Origin: Pseudoflavonifractor sp. Marseille-P3106
Lineage (GTDB): Bacteria; Bacillota; Clostridia; Oscillospirales; Oscillospiraceae
DNA length: 64,000 bases
NCBI GenBank assembly: GCA_900169975.1
Contig: LT827121.1
Coordinates: 62,001-126,000 of the forward strand
Direction of reading: 5' to 3'
Shown: piece after piece, positions 41,236 to 48,377 of the stretch
Numbering within the stretch: position 1 is the stretch's first letter
Layout of the letters: every line of letters starts with the position of its first letter
Notes under the pieces: generated by a model
Databases searched by the model: none
Told to the model about the DNA's origin: nothing
Seen by the model: the letters and a program-made list of their open reading frames with translations, nothing else
Program-made: the position numbers and the translations under genes

Positions 41236-42324
41236 TCAGTGCCAGACGGAGCAGGGGATGTCCTCCACGCCGATGCCGGGGGCGTCGGTGAGGGTGACGG
41301 AGGCTGCGTCAAAGATCGGTCCGCCGGTGAAGGGGTCCTCCGAGCACAGGGACGGGCCGTCCAGATCGGCCCGGGTGATGACTCCTCTGGCCGCACACAG
41401 ATGGGCGGCGGCCGAGACCGACAGCCTGCTCTCCAGCATACAGCCGATCATGCACTCCACCCCGAAGGTCTCGGCCAGAGCACAGATGCGGAGGGCGGGC
41501 CAGATGCCTCCGGTTTTCATGAGCTTGATGTTGAGCAGGTCTGCTGCCCGCTCCTGAATGACCCGGGCGGCATCGGCGGGGGAAAAGACCGACTCGTCGG
41601 CCAGAATGGGGGTGTTCACATGGGCGGTGACGTATTTCATCCCCTCAAAGTCGGCAGCGGACACCGGCTGCTCGATGAGTTCGGCTTCCAGACCGGCGTC
41701 CTCCAGCGCGGAGATGATGGACACGGACTCCCGGGGCGTCCAGCCCTGGTTGGCGTCCACCCGGATTTTGACGTTCGCTCCCACGGCCTTTCGAATGGCC
41801 ATCAGGCGCGCCACATCCTGTTTGCCATCCTTGCCCACCTTGATCTTCAAAATGGAAAAGCCGCGCTCCACGGCTTCCAGGCTGTCCCGGACCATTTCTT
41901 CCACCGGATTGACGGAAATGGTGAGATCTGTTTCAAAGCTCCGCCTGGCTCCGCCCAGCAGCCGCCACAGGGGCGCGTTCAGCGTTTTTCCCCACAGATC
42001 CAGCAGAGCCATGTCCACGGCGGCCTTGGCGGAGGTGTTGTGGACCATGGAGCGCTGGAGACAGGCCATGACGGCGTCCAGATCCATCAGATCCATGCCG
42101 ATGAGGGCGGGGGCGATGAAGTCCTTCACCGCCGAGGCCACCGAGGCCTTTGTCTCTCCAGTGATGACTGCGGTGGGAGGCGCCTCGCCGTAACCTGTCC
42201 GTCCGTCGTCCCCGATGACCCGGACCACCACGTCGTTGACGTGCTCCACAGTGCGCAGCGCGGTTTTGAAGGGGTGAGTCAGCGGCAGTGTGATCTCCCC
42301 CACCTGAATGTCACGGATGATCAA
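41236..42324 (-). CDS. L-Ala-D/L-Glu (dipeptide) epimerase
   Basis: A 362-residue enolase-superfamily enzyme with TTG start behind GGAGGCG. Catalytic Lys160/Lys162 in the KIK motif, Mg ligands Asp190 (RVDANQGW), Glu218 (IEQP) and Asp243 (ILADES), and the second catalytic Lys267 (NIKLMKTGG) are all in place, within one position of the Bacillus YkfB numbering. It epimerises L-Ala-D-Glu from peptidoglycan to L-Ala-L-Glu for normal peptidases. First gene of the recycling cluster, divergent from the WYL regulator. Confidence 0.94.
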   Translation of the reverse strand: MIIRDIQVGEITLPLTHPFKTALRTVEHVNDVVVRVIGDDGRTGYGEAPPTAVITGETKASVASAVKDFIAPALIGMDLMDLDAVMACLQRSMVHNTSAKAAVDMALLDLWGKTLNAPLWRLLGGARRSFETDLTISVNPVEEMVRDSLEAVERGFSILKIKVGKDGKQDVARLMAIRKAVGANVKIRVDANQGWTPRESVSIISALEDAGLEAELIEQPVSAADFEGMKYVTAHVNTPILADESVFSPADAARVIQERAADLLNIKLMKTGGIWPALRICALAETFGVECMIGCMLESRLSVSAAAHLCAARGVITRADLDGPSLCSEDPFTGGPIFDAASVTLTDAPGIGVEDIPCSVWH

Positions 42325-42370
42325 TAAAAACGCCTCCAGACGGCAGATACTTTAGCAAGATGATGTAACG

Positions 42371-42399
42371 ATTCTATCACGTTCCCTGGGGTTTGTAAA
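42371..42399 (-). promoter_or_regulatory. Promoter of the murein-peptide cluster
   Basis: Minus strand: -35 TTTACA (42399-42394), 17-bp spacer, extended -10 TGA-TAGAAT (42376-42371). It lies about 47 bp upstream of the epimerase TTG. Confidence 0.7.
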
Positions 42400-42499
42400 G
42401 TAAAATGCAGGAGAGAGCGTATAAAGATGCAAATATGATTGGGAATGAAAAATAGGACCAGGCGCCCTTGCGGAGGCAAAAAACCTGTGATATATTTTT

Positions 42500-42523
42500 A
42501 GTACCGTTTATGGTACTTATAAT
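42500..42523 (+). promoter_or_regulatory. Promoter and palindromic operator of the WYL regulator
   Basis: A perfect -10 TATAAT (42518-42523) directly follows the palindrome AGTACC-6-GGTACT (42500-42517). The palindrome fills the -35/-10 spacer, the position of an autorepressor operator. The cognate protein is probably the WYL regulator encoded just downstream. Confidence 0.6.
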
Positions 42524-42557
42524 TTGGTAAACTCAAAGCGGAAAGGGAGGGAAAGAC

Positions 42558-43541
42558 ATGGCAAGACAGAGCGGTCAAAAGGTCAAGCTCCTGGCGGTCC
42601 GCCAACTGCTCCTGGAGCGGGGGGACGAGGAGCGGCCCATCTCCACGGAGGAATTCCTCACTTCTCTGGAGCGCCGGGGGATCTCTGCCGAGCGCAAGAG
42701 TATCTACCGGGATATGGAGACCCTGCGGGAGTGGGGGATGGACGTGCAGTTCCGGAAGGGGAAGAACGGGGGCTGGTTTCTGGGGCAGCGGGATTTTGAG
42801 CTGCCCGAGCTGAAGCTGCTGGTGGACGCGGTGCAGTCCTCCCGGTTCATCAGCCGCAAAAAGAGCGACGCCCTGATCCGCAAGCTGGAGGGGCTCACCA
42901 GCGTCGGGCAGGCCCGCCAGCTCCAGCGGCAGGTCTATGTGGACCGGCGGGTCAAGACGGAGAACGAGGGGGTATACTACGCCATCGACAAGCTCCACAC
43001 CGCCATCGCCGCGGGGCGGGCGGTGACCTTCCAGTATTTTGACTACAACGTAAAAAAGGAGAAGGTCTTTCGCCGGGAAGGGAAGCGGTACACCGTCTCC
43101 CCCTACGGCCTCATCTGGAGCGACGAAAACTACTACCTGGTGGGCTGGGACCACGCCGTGGGGGAGCTGCGCCACTACCGGGTGGACAAGACCGCCTCTC
43201 TGGCCGTCACCTGCCTGCCCCGGGCGGGGGACGAGAGCTGCCGAAGGTTCGACCTGGCCGAGTACGGACAGCGGCACTTCCACATGTTCTCCGGCCGGGA
43301 GGGGAAGGTGCGGCTGCGGTGCGAAAACCGGCTGGTCAACGTGATGCTGGACCGGTTTGGGCAGGACGTGATGTTCATCCCTGACGGTCCCGAACACTTT
43401 GTCCTGACCGTGGAGGCGGCGGTCTCTCCTCAGTTTTACGGCTGGCTTTTCGGCCTTGGCTCCGGGGTGTCCCTCACCGGGCCGGACTGGGCGGTGGAGG
43501 AGTGGCGGGGCCTGCTGCGCGCCGCGCTGGGGGAAACGTGA
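42558..43541 (+). CDS. HTH/WYL-domain transcriptional regulator
   Basis: A 327-residue YafY-type regulator. An N-terminal winged helix-turn-helix (about 8-65; ISTEEFLTSLERRGISAERKSIYRDMETLREWG) is followed by a WYL domain (about 140-220; YFDYNVKKEKVFRREGKRYTVSPYGLIWSDENYYLVGWD) and a WCX C-terminal extension. WYL domains bind nucleotides, oligonucleotides or other ligands. It is divergent from the epimerase-opp cluster with a palindrome in its promoter, so it may control both. ATG 42558 with GGGAGGG. Confidence 0.9.
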   Translation: MARQSGQKVKLLAVRQLLLERGDEERPISTEEFLTSLERRGISAERKSIYRDMETLREWGMDVQFRKGKNGGWFLGQRDFELPELKLLVDAVQSSRFISRKKSDALIRKLEGLTSVGQARQLQRQVYVDRRVKTENEGVYYAIDKLHTAIAAGRAVTFQYFDYNVKKEKVFRREGKRYTVSPYGLIWSDENYYLVGWDHAVGELRHYRVDKTASLAVTCLPRAGDESCRRFDLAEYGQRHFHMFSGREGKVRLRCENRLVNVMLDRFGQDVMFIPDGPEHFVLTVEAAVSPQFYGWLFGLGSGVSLTGPDWAVEEWRGLLRAALGET

Positions 43542-43550
43542 GAGGGCCCA

Positions 43551-43883
43551 TTACTCCCAGCTCTTCCAGATCTCCGGCTGGTAGCCCACGGTGGCCTGCC
43601 TGCCGTTGCGGACCACGGGGGTCCGGATGAGCCGGGGATCCTCCAGCAGCTTTTCCAGTTTGTCCGTATCGTAGGCCAGATATTTCAAAAGGGCGGAGTC
43701 TGCATTTTTCCAGTCCACCAGTGTCTCCAGCCCCACGGCTTTGGCCACGCTGGTGAGCTCGCCCCGGCTCATGCCGAAGCGGAGCAGATCCACAGCCTGG
43801 AATTTGATCCCCCGCTCCTTAAAATAGCGTTCAGCTTTTTTGGTGTCAAAGCACTTTGATTTTCCGAAAATCTGAATGTTCAT
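43551..43883 (-). CDS. ArsC/Spx-family thioredoxin-fold protein
   Basis: A 110-residue protein with a single Cys11 in IFGKSKCFDTKKAERYF; Spx itself has CxxC and ArsC has Cys12. The body (VDLLRFGMSRGELTSVAKAVGLETLVDWKNAD) and RTPVVRNGRQATVGYQPEIW, with the active-site-like Arg-Thr-Pro, fit the YffB/ArsC-like family. Such proteins are glutathione- or thiol-linked reductases of uncertain substrate. Convergent with the WYL gene (10 bp apart). Confidence 0.85.
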   Translation of the reverse strand: MNIQIFGKSKCFDTKKAERYFKERGIKFQAVDLLRFGMSRGELTSVAKAVGLETLVDWKNADSALLKYLAYDTDKLEKLLEDPRLIRTPVVRNGRQATVGYQPEIWKSWE

Positions 43884-43923
43884 CCGTTGCGCTCCTCTGT
43901 TCCGGCAAGTGTTTTTTTCAGTT

Positions 43924-43961
43924 TACCCGACTTTACCGAAAAAGTAAAGCCGGGTATTTTT
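43924..43961 (+). terminator. Plus-strand terminator upstream of the nucleotidyltransferase gene
   Basis: A 13-bp stem with one A-C mismatch (43924-43936 with 43944-43956), followed by TTTTTG. Its likely job is to stop readthrough from the WYL gene before the next operon; it could also act as a leader attenuator. Confidence 0.65.
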
Positions 43962-44012
43962 GTGCAGGACAGCCATACTAAGGGACATCCTAAAAAAGGT
44001 GGTGTTCCCCGA

Positions 44013-46358
44013 ATGAAAGCAGTGATTTTGGCGGGGGGCGAAGGCAGCCGTCTGCGCCCCCTCACTCTGGGCCGGCCCAAGCCCATGACGCCGCTTCTGG
44101 GCAAGCCGGTGCTGGGGCACATCCTGGATCTTCTCCGCCGCCACGGGGTCCGGGAGATCGCCGTGACCCTCCGCTACCTTCCCGCTGCCGTCACCGACTA
44201 CTTTGGGGACGGCTCTGACTGCGGAGTCAAACTGACCTACTTTGTGGAGGACGAGCCCCTGGGCACGGCGGGGGGCGTCAAAAAGTGCATGGGCTTTTTG
44301 GGGGAGGAGGATTTCCTTGTGGTCAGCGGGGATGCGGTGTGCGACCTGGACCTCTCCGCGCTGGCGGCTCTCCACCAAAGCCGGCGCTCGGCGGCCTCTC
44401 TGGCCCTCTGCCGGCGGGCGGAGCCGCTGGAGTACGGCCTGGTCCGGGTGGACGACTCCGGCCGGGTGCTGGGCTTTGTGGAAAAGCCCGGCTGGAGCCA
44501 GGTGGATACGGAGCTGGTCAACACCGGGATCTATGTTCTCACCCGCCGGGCCATGGATCAGGTGCCCGAAGGAGTGCCGTACGACTTCGGCAAGGATCTC
44601 TTTCCCGCTCTCCTGGCCAGGGGGGAGGACCTCTACGGCTGGGAGGTGGAGGGCTACTGGCAGGACATGGGAGACTGCCGTGCCTATCTGGAGAGCGCCG
44701 CCGACGCCCTGACGGGGAAGGTGGCGCTGGATCTGGGGGACGGGCTGCGCCCCGCCCCGGCGGGGGTGGAGCTGCGCCCGCCCTGCTGGCTGGGCCGCCG
44801 GGTCTCCCTGGCTCCCGGCTGTATCATCGGCCCCTGCGCGGTGCTGGGAGACGGCTCCACCGTGGAGACCGGGGCGGTGGTGGAGCGCTCGGTGCTGCTG
44901 GGCGCGTCGGTGGGCGAGGGGGCCGAGGTCAGCGGAGCCATCCTCTGCAAGGGAGCCGCTGTCCATCGCCGGGCGATCGTGGGTGCGGGCGCGGTGCTGG
45001 GCCGCCGGGCGATCGTGGGTGCGGGCGCGGTGCTGGGCGAGGGGGCCCGGGTGGGGGCTGAGGCCATTGTGGCCCCCGGCGTGAAGCTCTGGCCCGACCG
45101 AAGCGTGCCCGAGGGAGGCAAGATCACCGCCTCCCTGGTCACCGCCGGAGAGAGCGTCCCCCTGAAATTCTCCGACGGCGGGACGTTCCGGGGCACTCTG
45201 GGGGAGGAGCTGACCCCCGAGACGATGATGGCCCTGGGTACCATCCTGGGTGAGCGAGGGGCCATGGGCCTGGCCTGGTCCGGCGGCGCGGGGGCCGAGA
45301 TGCTGGCCCGGGCGGCGGCCTGCGGCGCGGCGGCGGCGGGGAGCACCGCTCTGACCAGCGATGCCTCCTGCGCGGCGGCGGCCGCCTGGCTGGGCCGCTA
45401 TCAAGGCACGCCCACCACTCTGTTTGTCCAGCAGGACGGCAGCGGGGCGGAGCTGCGCCTCTTCGGTCCCGACGGCCTGCCTCTGGGCCGGGGGGAGCGC
45501 CGGAAGATCGAGGGCGCTCTGCTCCGGGGGGAGGGCAGCCGTGTCCCCGCCGGACGGGTAGGGGCCTTTGAGACGGTCACCGGCACCCGCTCCGGCTATG
45601 CCGAGGAGGCCGCCCGGCTCTGCCGCCTGTCGGCTATGCCTCTGCGTCCCTTGACGGTGCAGGTGCTTCCGGGAAAGGGGCCCAACGATGCGCTGGCCTC
45701 GGCGCTCACCAGCCTTGGCTGCCGGGTGAGCCGGGGGGAAGGAAGGGGCCATGCCACTTTTTCCGCCGATCTGGGCGGCTTTCGGCTCAGCGCCTGGGAC
45801 GAGGAGGGGCATGCGGTGGCCCCGGAGCGGCTCCTGGTGCTGCTGACGCTGGTGGAGTTTGCCGACGGCGGCGGCCGGGCCGCTCTGCCTGCCTGGGCCC
45901 CCGCCGCCGCCGAGCGGGTGGCGGAGAGTTACGGCGGCAGGCTGCTCCGCCTGGGCCGGGACGGCGAGGAGGCGGAGACGGTCTGGAAAACGCTGCCCTG
46001 GCTCTGGGATGCGGCCTTTGCCGCCTGCCGCATCTGTGCCCGAATGGGGCTGACGGGGGAGACCCTGGCCGAACTGGACCGGTCGGCCCCCCGGTTTGCC
46101 ACGGTGCGGCGGGAGATCCCCCTCCGCTCCGGCCGGGGCCGGGTGATGGACCGGCTGCTCAGCGCCGACCCGGCGGCCCGCCCCCAGGGGGAGGGGGTCC
46201 GGGCCCGGGCTGGGAGCGGCTGGGTCTATCTGGCCCCCCTGTCCCGCCGCTCCGCCCTGCGTGTGATCGCCGAGGCCGCCGACGCAGAGACGGCGGAGGA
46301 GCTTTGCAGCTTCTATCAGGAGCGCATCCGCCGGATGGATGAAAAAGAAGAAAAATGA
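44013..46358 (+). CDS. NDP-sugar nucleotidyltransferase fused to a degenerate phosphohexomutase domain
   Basis: A 781-residue fusion; ATG 44013 gives the exact nucleotidyltransferase N-terminus (MKAVILAGGEGSRLRPLTLGRPKPMTPL). Domain 1 (1-235) has the pyrophosphorylase signature and VEKPGW. A left-handed beta-helix (about 255-365) of hexapeptides contains a perfect 12-residue duplication (319-342, RRAIVGAGAVLG twice). Domain 3 (about 375-775) starts like phosphomannomutases (FSDGGTFRGTLGEELTPE) but lacks the active-site TASHNP and the DGD metal loop, so it is probably inactive. This architecture is called mannose-1-phosphate guanylyltransferase/phosphomannomutase-like. Confidence 0.87.
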   Translation: MKAVILAGGEGSRLRPLTLGRPKPMTPLLGKPVLGHILDLLRRHGVREIAVTLRYLPAAVTDYFGDGSDCGVKLTYFVEDEPLGTAGGVKKCMGFLGEEDFLVVSGDAVCDLDLSALAALHQSRRSAASLALCRRAEPLEYGLVRVDDSGRVLGFVEKPGWSQVDTELVNTGIYVLTRRAMDQVPEGVPYDFGKDLFPALLARGEDLYGWEVEGYWQDMGDCRAYLESAADALTGKVALDLGDGLRPAPAGVELRPPCWLGRRVSLAPGCIIGPCAVLGDGSTVETGAVVERSVLLGASVGEGAEVSGAILCKGAAVHRRAIVGAGAVLGRRAIVGAGAVLGEGARVGAEAIVAPGVKLWPDRSVPEGGKITASLVTAGESVPLKFSDGGTFRGTLGEELTPETMMALGTILGERGAMGLAWSGGAGAEMLARAAACGAAAAGSTALTSDASCAAAAAWLGRYQGTPTTLFVQQDGSGAELRLFGPDGLPLGRGERRKIEGALLRGEGSRVPAGRVGAFETVTGTRSGYAEEAARLCRLSAMPLRPLTVQVLPGKGPNDALASALTSLGCRVSRGEGRGHATFSADLGGFRLSAWDEEGHAVAPERLLVLLTLVEFADGGGRAALPAWAPAAAERVAESYGGRLLRLGRDGEEAETVWKTLPWLWDAAFAACRICARMGLTGETLAELDRSAPRFATVRREIPLRSGRGRVMDRLLSADPAARPQGEGVRARAGSGWVYLAPLSRRSALRVIAEAADAETAEELCSFYQERIRRMDEKEEK
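44967..45038 (+). repeat. Perfect 36-bp tandem duplication in the hexapeptide domain
   Basis: Copies 44967-45002 and 45003-45038 are identical, adding 12 codons (two hexapeptides, two-thirds of a beta-helix turn). It is the same length as the recG duplication. Confidence 0.93.
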
Positions 46359-46381
46359 TGGTATACTTTCCCTGAAAAAGG

Positions 46382-46390
46382 TGATATAAT
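46382..46390 (+). promoter_or_regulatory. Extended -10 promoter of rnj
   Basis: TGA-TATAAT (46382-46390), an extended -10, lies 24 bp after the preceding stop. No good -35. Transcription from here gives a leader of about 260 nt. Confidence 0.55.
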
Positions 46391-46657
46391 ATACCATCTA
46401 TCAGTATCTGCATGCGTGAGCGGCACCTGGGGAGCCTTCTTTCCGCCCGCTCCGCCGGATCGGCTTTATGCGCCGCAGGCGCTTTGAGATAAGGCAAATC
46501 GGACATGGGAGTCCCGGCGAGGGGACCGCTCCAACTGATCGGCGATACAGGGCCGCTCAGGACAGAGGGCGGCCCCCTGGCCTGATTTTGGCATGCTCCT
46601 TTGTCCTACATACCATTCAACCAAACCTGTATGAAAAAAGGAGTGTAGTATCAACAC
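46391..46657 (+). other. Long structured leader of the RNase J gene
   Basis: No convincing reading frame. Three local hairpins are visible: GCGCC/GGCGC (46470-46482), GTCCC/GGGAC (46511-46526) and GGGCCGC/GCGGCCC (46550-46556 with 46569-46575). GCATGC occurs at both ends (about 46410 and 46591), which could close a long-range stem. It may be a separate small RNA or a leader through which RNase J controls its own mRNA. I recognise no named RNA family. Confidence 0.45.
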
Positions 46658-48316
46658 ATGGCAGAAAAATTAAAAATTATTCCTCTGGGCGGACTCAACG
46701 AGATCGGCAAGAACATGACCGTCTATGAGTACGGCGGGGACCTGGTGGTGGTGGACTCGGGCATGGGATTTCCCGATGACGACATGTACGGCATCGACGT
46801 GGTCATTCCCGACTTCACCTATCTGCTGAAGAATAAAAACCGCATTCGCGGCATCTTCATCACCCACGGACACGAGGACCACATCGGCTCGCTGCCCTAT
46901 CTCCTGCGGGAGCTCAACGTGCCGGTGTACGCCACCCGTATGTCCGCCGGACTCATCCGGCTGAAGCTGGAGGAGCACCGCCTGCTGGGCAAGACCAAGC
47001 TCATCACCTGCGAGGCGGGGGAGACGGTGAAGGCGGGCAAATTCACGGTGGAGTTCATCCACGTCAACCACTCTATCGCTGACGCGGTGGCCTTTGCCAT
47101 CACCTGTCCGGTGGGTGTGTGCGTTCAGACCGGCGACTTTAAAATCGATCCCACCCCCGTTCAGGGCGGCATGATCGACCTTGCCCGGCTGGGACAGCTG
47201 GGCAAGGAGGGAGTTCTGGCCCTTCTGTGTGACTCCACCAACGTGGAGCGTCCCGGCTTCACCAAGTCGGAGCGGAGCGTGGGCGCCTCCTTTGAGGCGC
47301 TGTTCCGGGGCTGTGAGGACCGCATCATCGTGGCCACCTTTGCCTCCAATGTGGACCGTATCCAGCAGATCGTCTCGGTGGCGGCCCGGTACGGCCGGAA
47401 GGTGGCCATCACCGGCCGTAGCATGGAGAATGCCATCAAGGTCTCCACTGAGCTGGGGTATATGAATATTCCAGACGGGACGATGGTGGACATCAGCCAG
47501 GTCAAGGGCCTGCCCAAGAACAAGGTGTGCATCGTCACCACCGGCAGTCAGGGGGAGACGCTCTCCGCCATGACCCGGATGGCCTTCAATACGCACCGCC
47601 AGGTGGAGATCCAGGCGGGGGACCGCATCATCTTTTCCGCCTCTGCCATTCCGGGCAACGAAAACGCCATTGGAAACGTGGTCAACGAGCTCTACCGCAA
47701 GGGGGCCGAGGTGGTCGACGAGCGGGCCGGGCAGCTCCATGTCTCCGGCCACGCCTGCCAAGACGAGCTGAAGATCATCCACGCCCTGGTCAACCCCAAG
47801 TTTTTTATCCCCGTCCACGGAGAGCAGCGCCACCTGAAGGTCCACGCCAAGCTGGCCCAGGACATGGGGATGGATCCCGGGAATATCGTCATCGCCGACA
47901 TCGGCAAGGTCATTGAGGTCAGCCCCGACTCCATCCGTCTGAACGGCACCGTGCCCGCCGGGCGGGTGTTCGTGGACGGCTACGGCGTGGGCGACGTGGG
48001 GGCCGTGGTGCTCCGGGACCGGAAGCACCTGGCCCAGGACGGCATGATCGTGGTGGTGGCCTCTGTCTCCGTGCAGGATGGCGGTCTGGTCTCCGGACCG
48101 GACATCATCACCCGGGGCTTTGTGTATGTCAAGGAGTCCGAGGGGCTCATGGAAGAGCTCAAGACGGTGGTTCTGGAGTCCATGGAGAAGAGCCGGCGCG
48201 CCAACGGCCGGGACTGGTCGGCCGTCAAGGGAGACATCAAGAACGATCTGTCCAACTATCTGTTCAAAAAGACCAAGCGCAACCCCATGATCCTGCCCGT
48301 CATCATGGAAGTGTGA
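46658..48316 (+). CDS. rnj: Ribonuclease J
   Basis: A 552-residue beta-CASP metallo-beta-lactamase RNase (5'-3' exo and endo activity), key to mRNA decay and rRNA maturation in Firmicutes. N-terminal GLNEIGKNM, metal motif HGHEDH (70-75), VNHSIADAV, QTGDFKIDP, beta-CASP TFASNVDRIQQIV and TGRSMEN, ITTGSQGE-like VTTGSQGETLSAMTRM, SGHACQDELK, then the C-terminal domain. Length is typical (555). ATG 46658 preceded by AAAAAAGGAGTG. No terminator separates it from its own long leader. Confidence 0.97.
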   Translation: MAEKLKIIPLGGLNEIGKNMTVYEYGGDLVVVDSGMGFPDDDMYGIDVVIPDFTYLLKNKNRIRGIFITHGHEDHIGSLPYLLRELNVPVYATRMSAGLIRLKLEEHRLLGKTKLITCEAGETVKAGKFTVEFIHVNHSIADAVAFAITCPVGVCVQTGDFKIDPTPVQGGMIDLARLGQLGKEGVLALLCDSTNVERPGFTKSERSVGASFEALFRGCEDRIIVATFASNVDRIQQIVSVAARYGRKVAITGRSMENAIKVSTELGYMNIPDGTMVDISQVKGLPKNKVCIVTTGSQGETLSAMTRMAFNTHRQVEIQAGDRIIFSASAIPGNENAIGNVVNELYRKGAEVVDERAGQLHVSGHACQDELKIIHALVNPKFFIPVHGEQRHLKVHAKLAQDMGMDPGNIVIADIGKVIEVSPDSIRLNGTVPAGRVFVDGYGVGDVGAVVLRDRKHLAQDGMIVVVASVSVQDGGLVSGPDIITRGFVYVKESEGLMEELKTVVLESMEKSRRANGRDWSAVKGDIKNDLSNYLFKKTKRNPMILPVIMEV

Positions 48317-48324
48317 GAAAAAGC

Positions 48325-48361
48325 AAAGCCGCCGCCTCTCAACGAGAGGTGGCGGCTTTTT
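48325..48361. terminator. Terminator between convergent rnj and glgP
   Basis: Stem AAAGCCGCCGCCTCTC (48325-48340) with GAGAGGTGGCGGCTTT (48344-48359; one G-U pair), 3-nt loop, TTTTT on the plus strand. A-rich flank on the other side allows weaker function for glgP. Confidence 0.88.
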
Positions 48362-48377
48362 GCGGGGGAAATTACAT

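Noticed and set aside
46391-46657. 6S RNA or another named small RNA in the rnj leader
   Set aside because: Hairpins are present, but I could not recognise the family-defining bubble or conserved sequence by eye.
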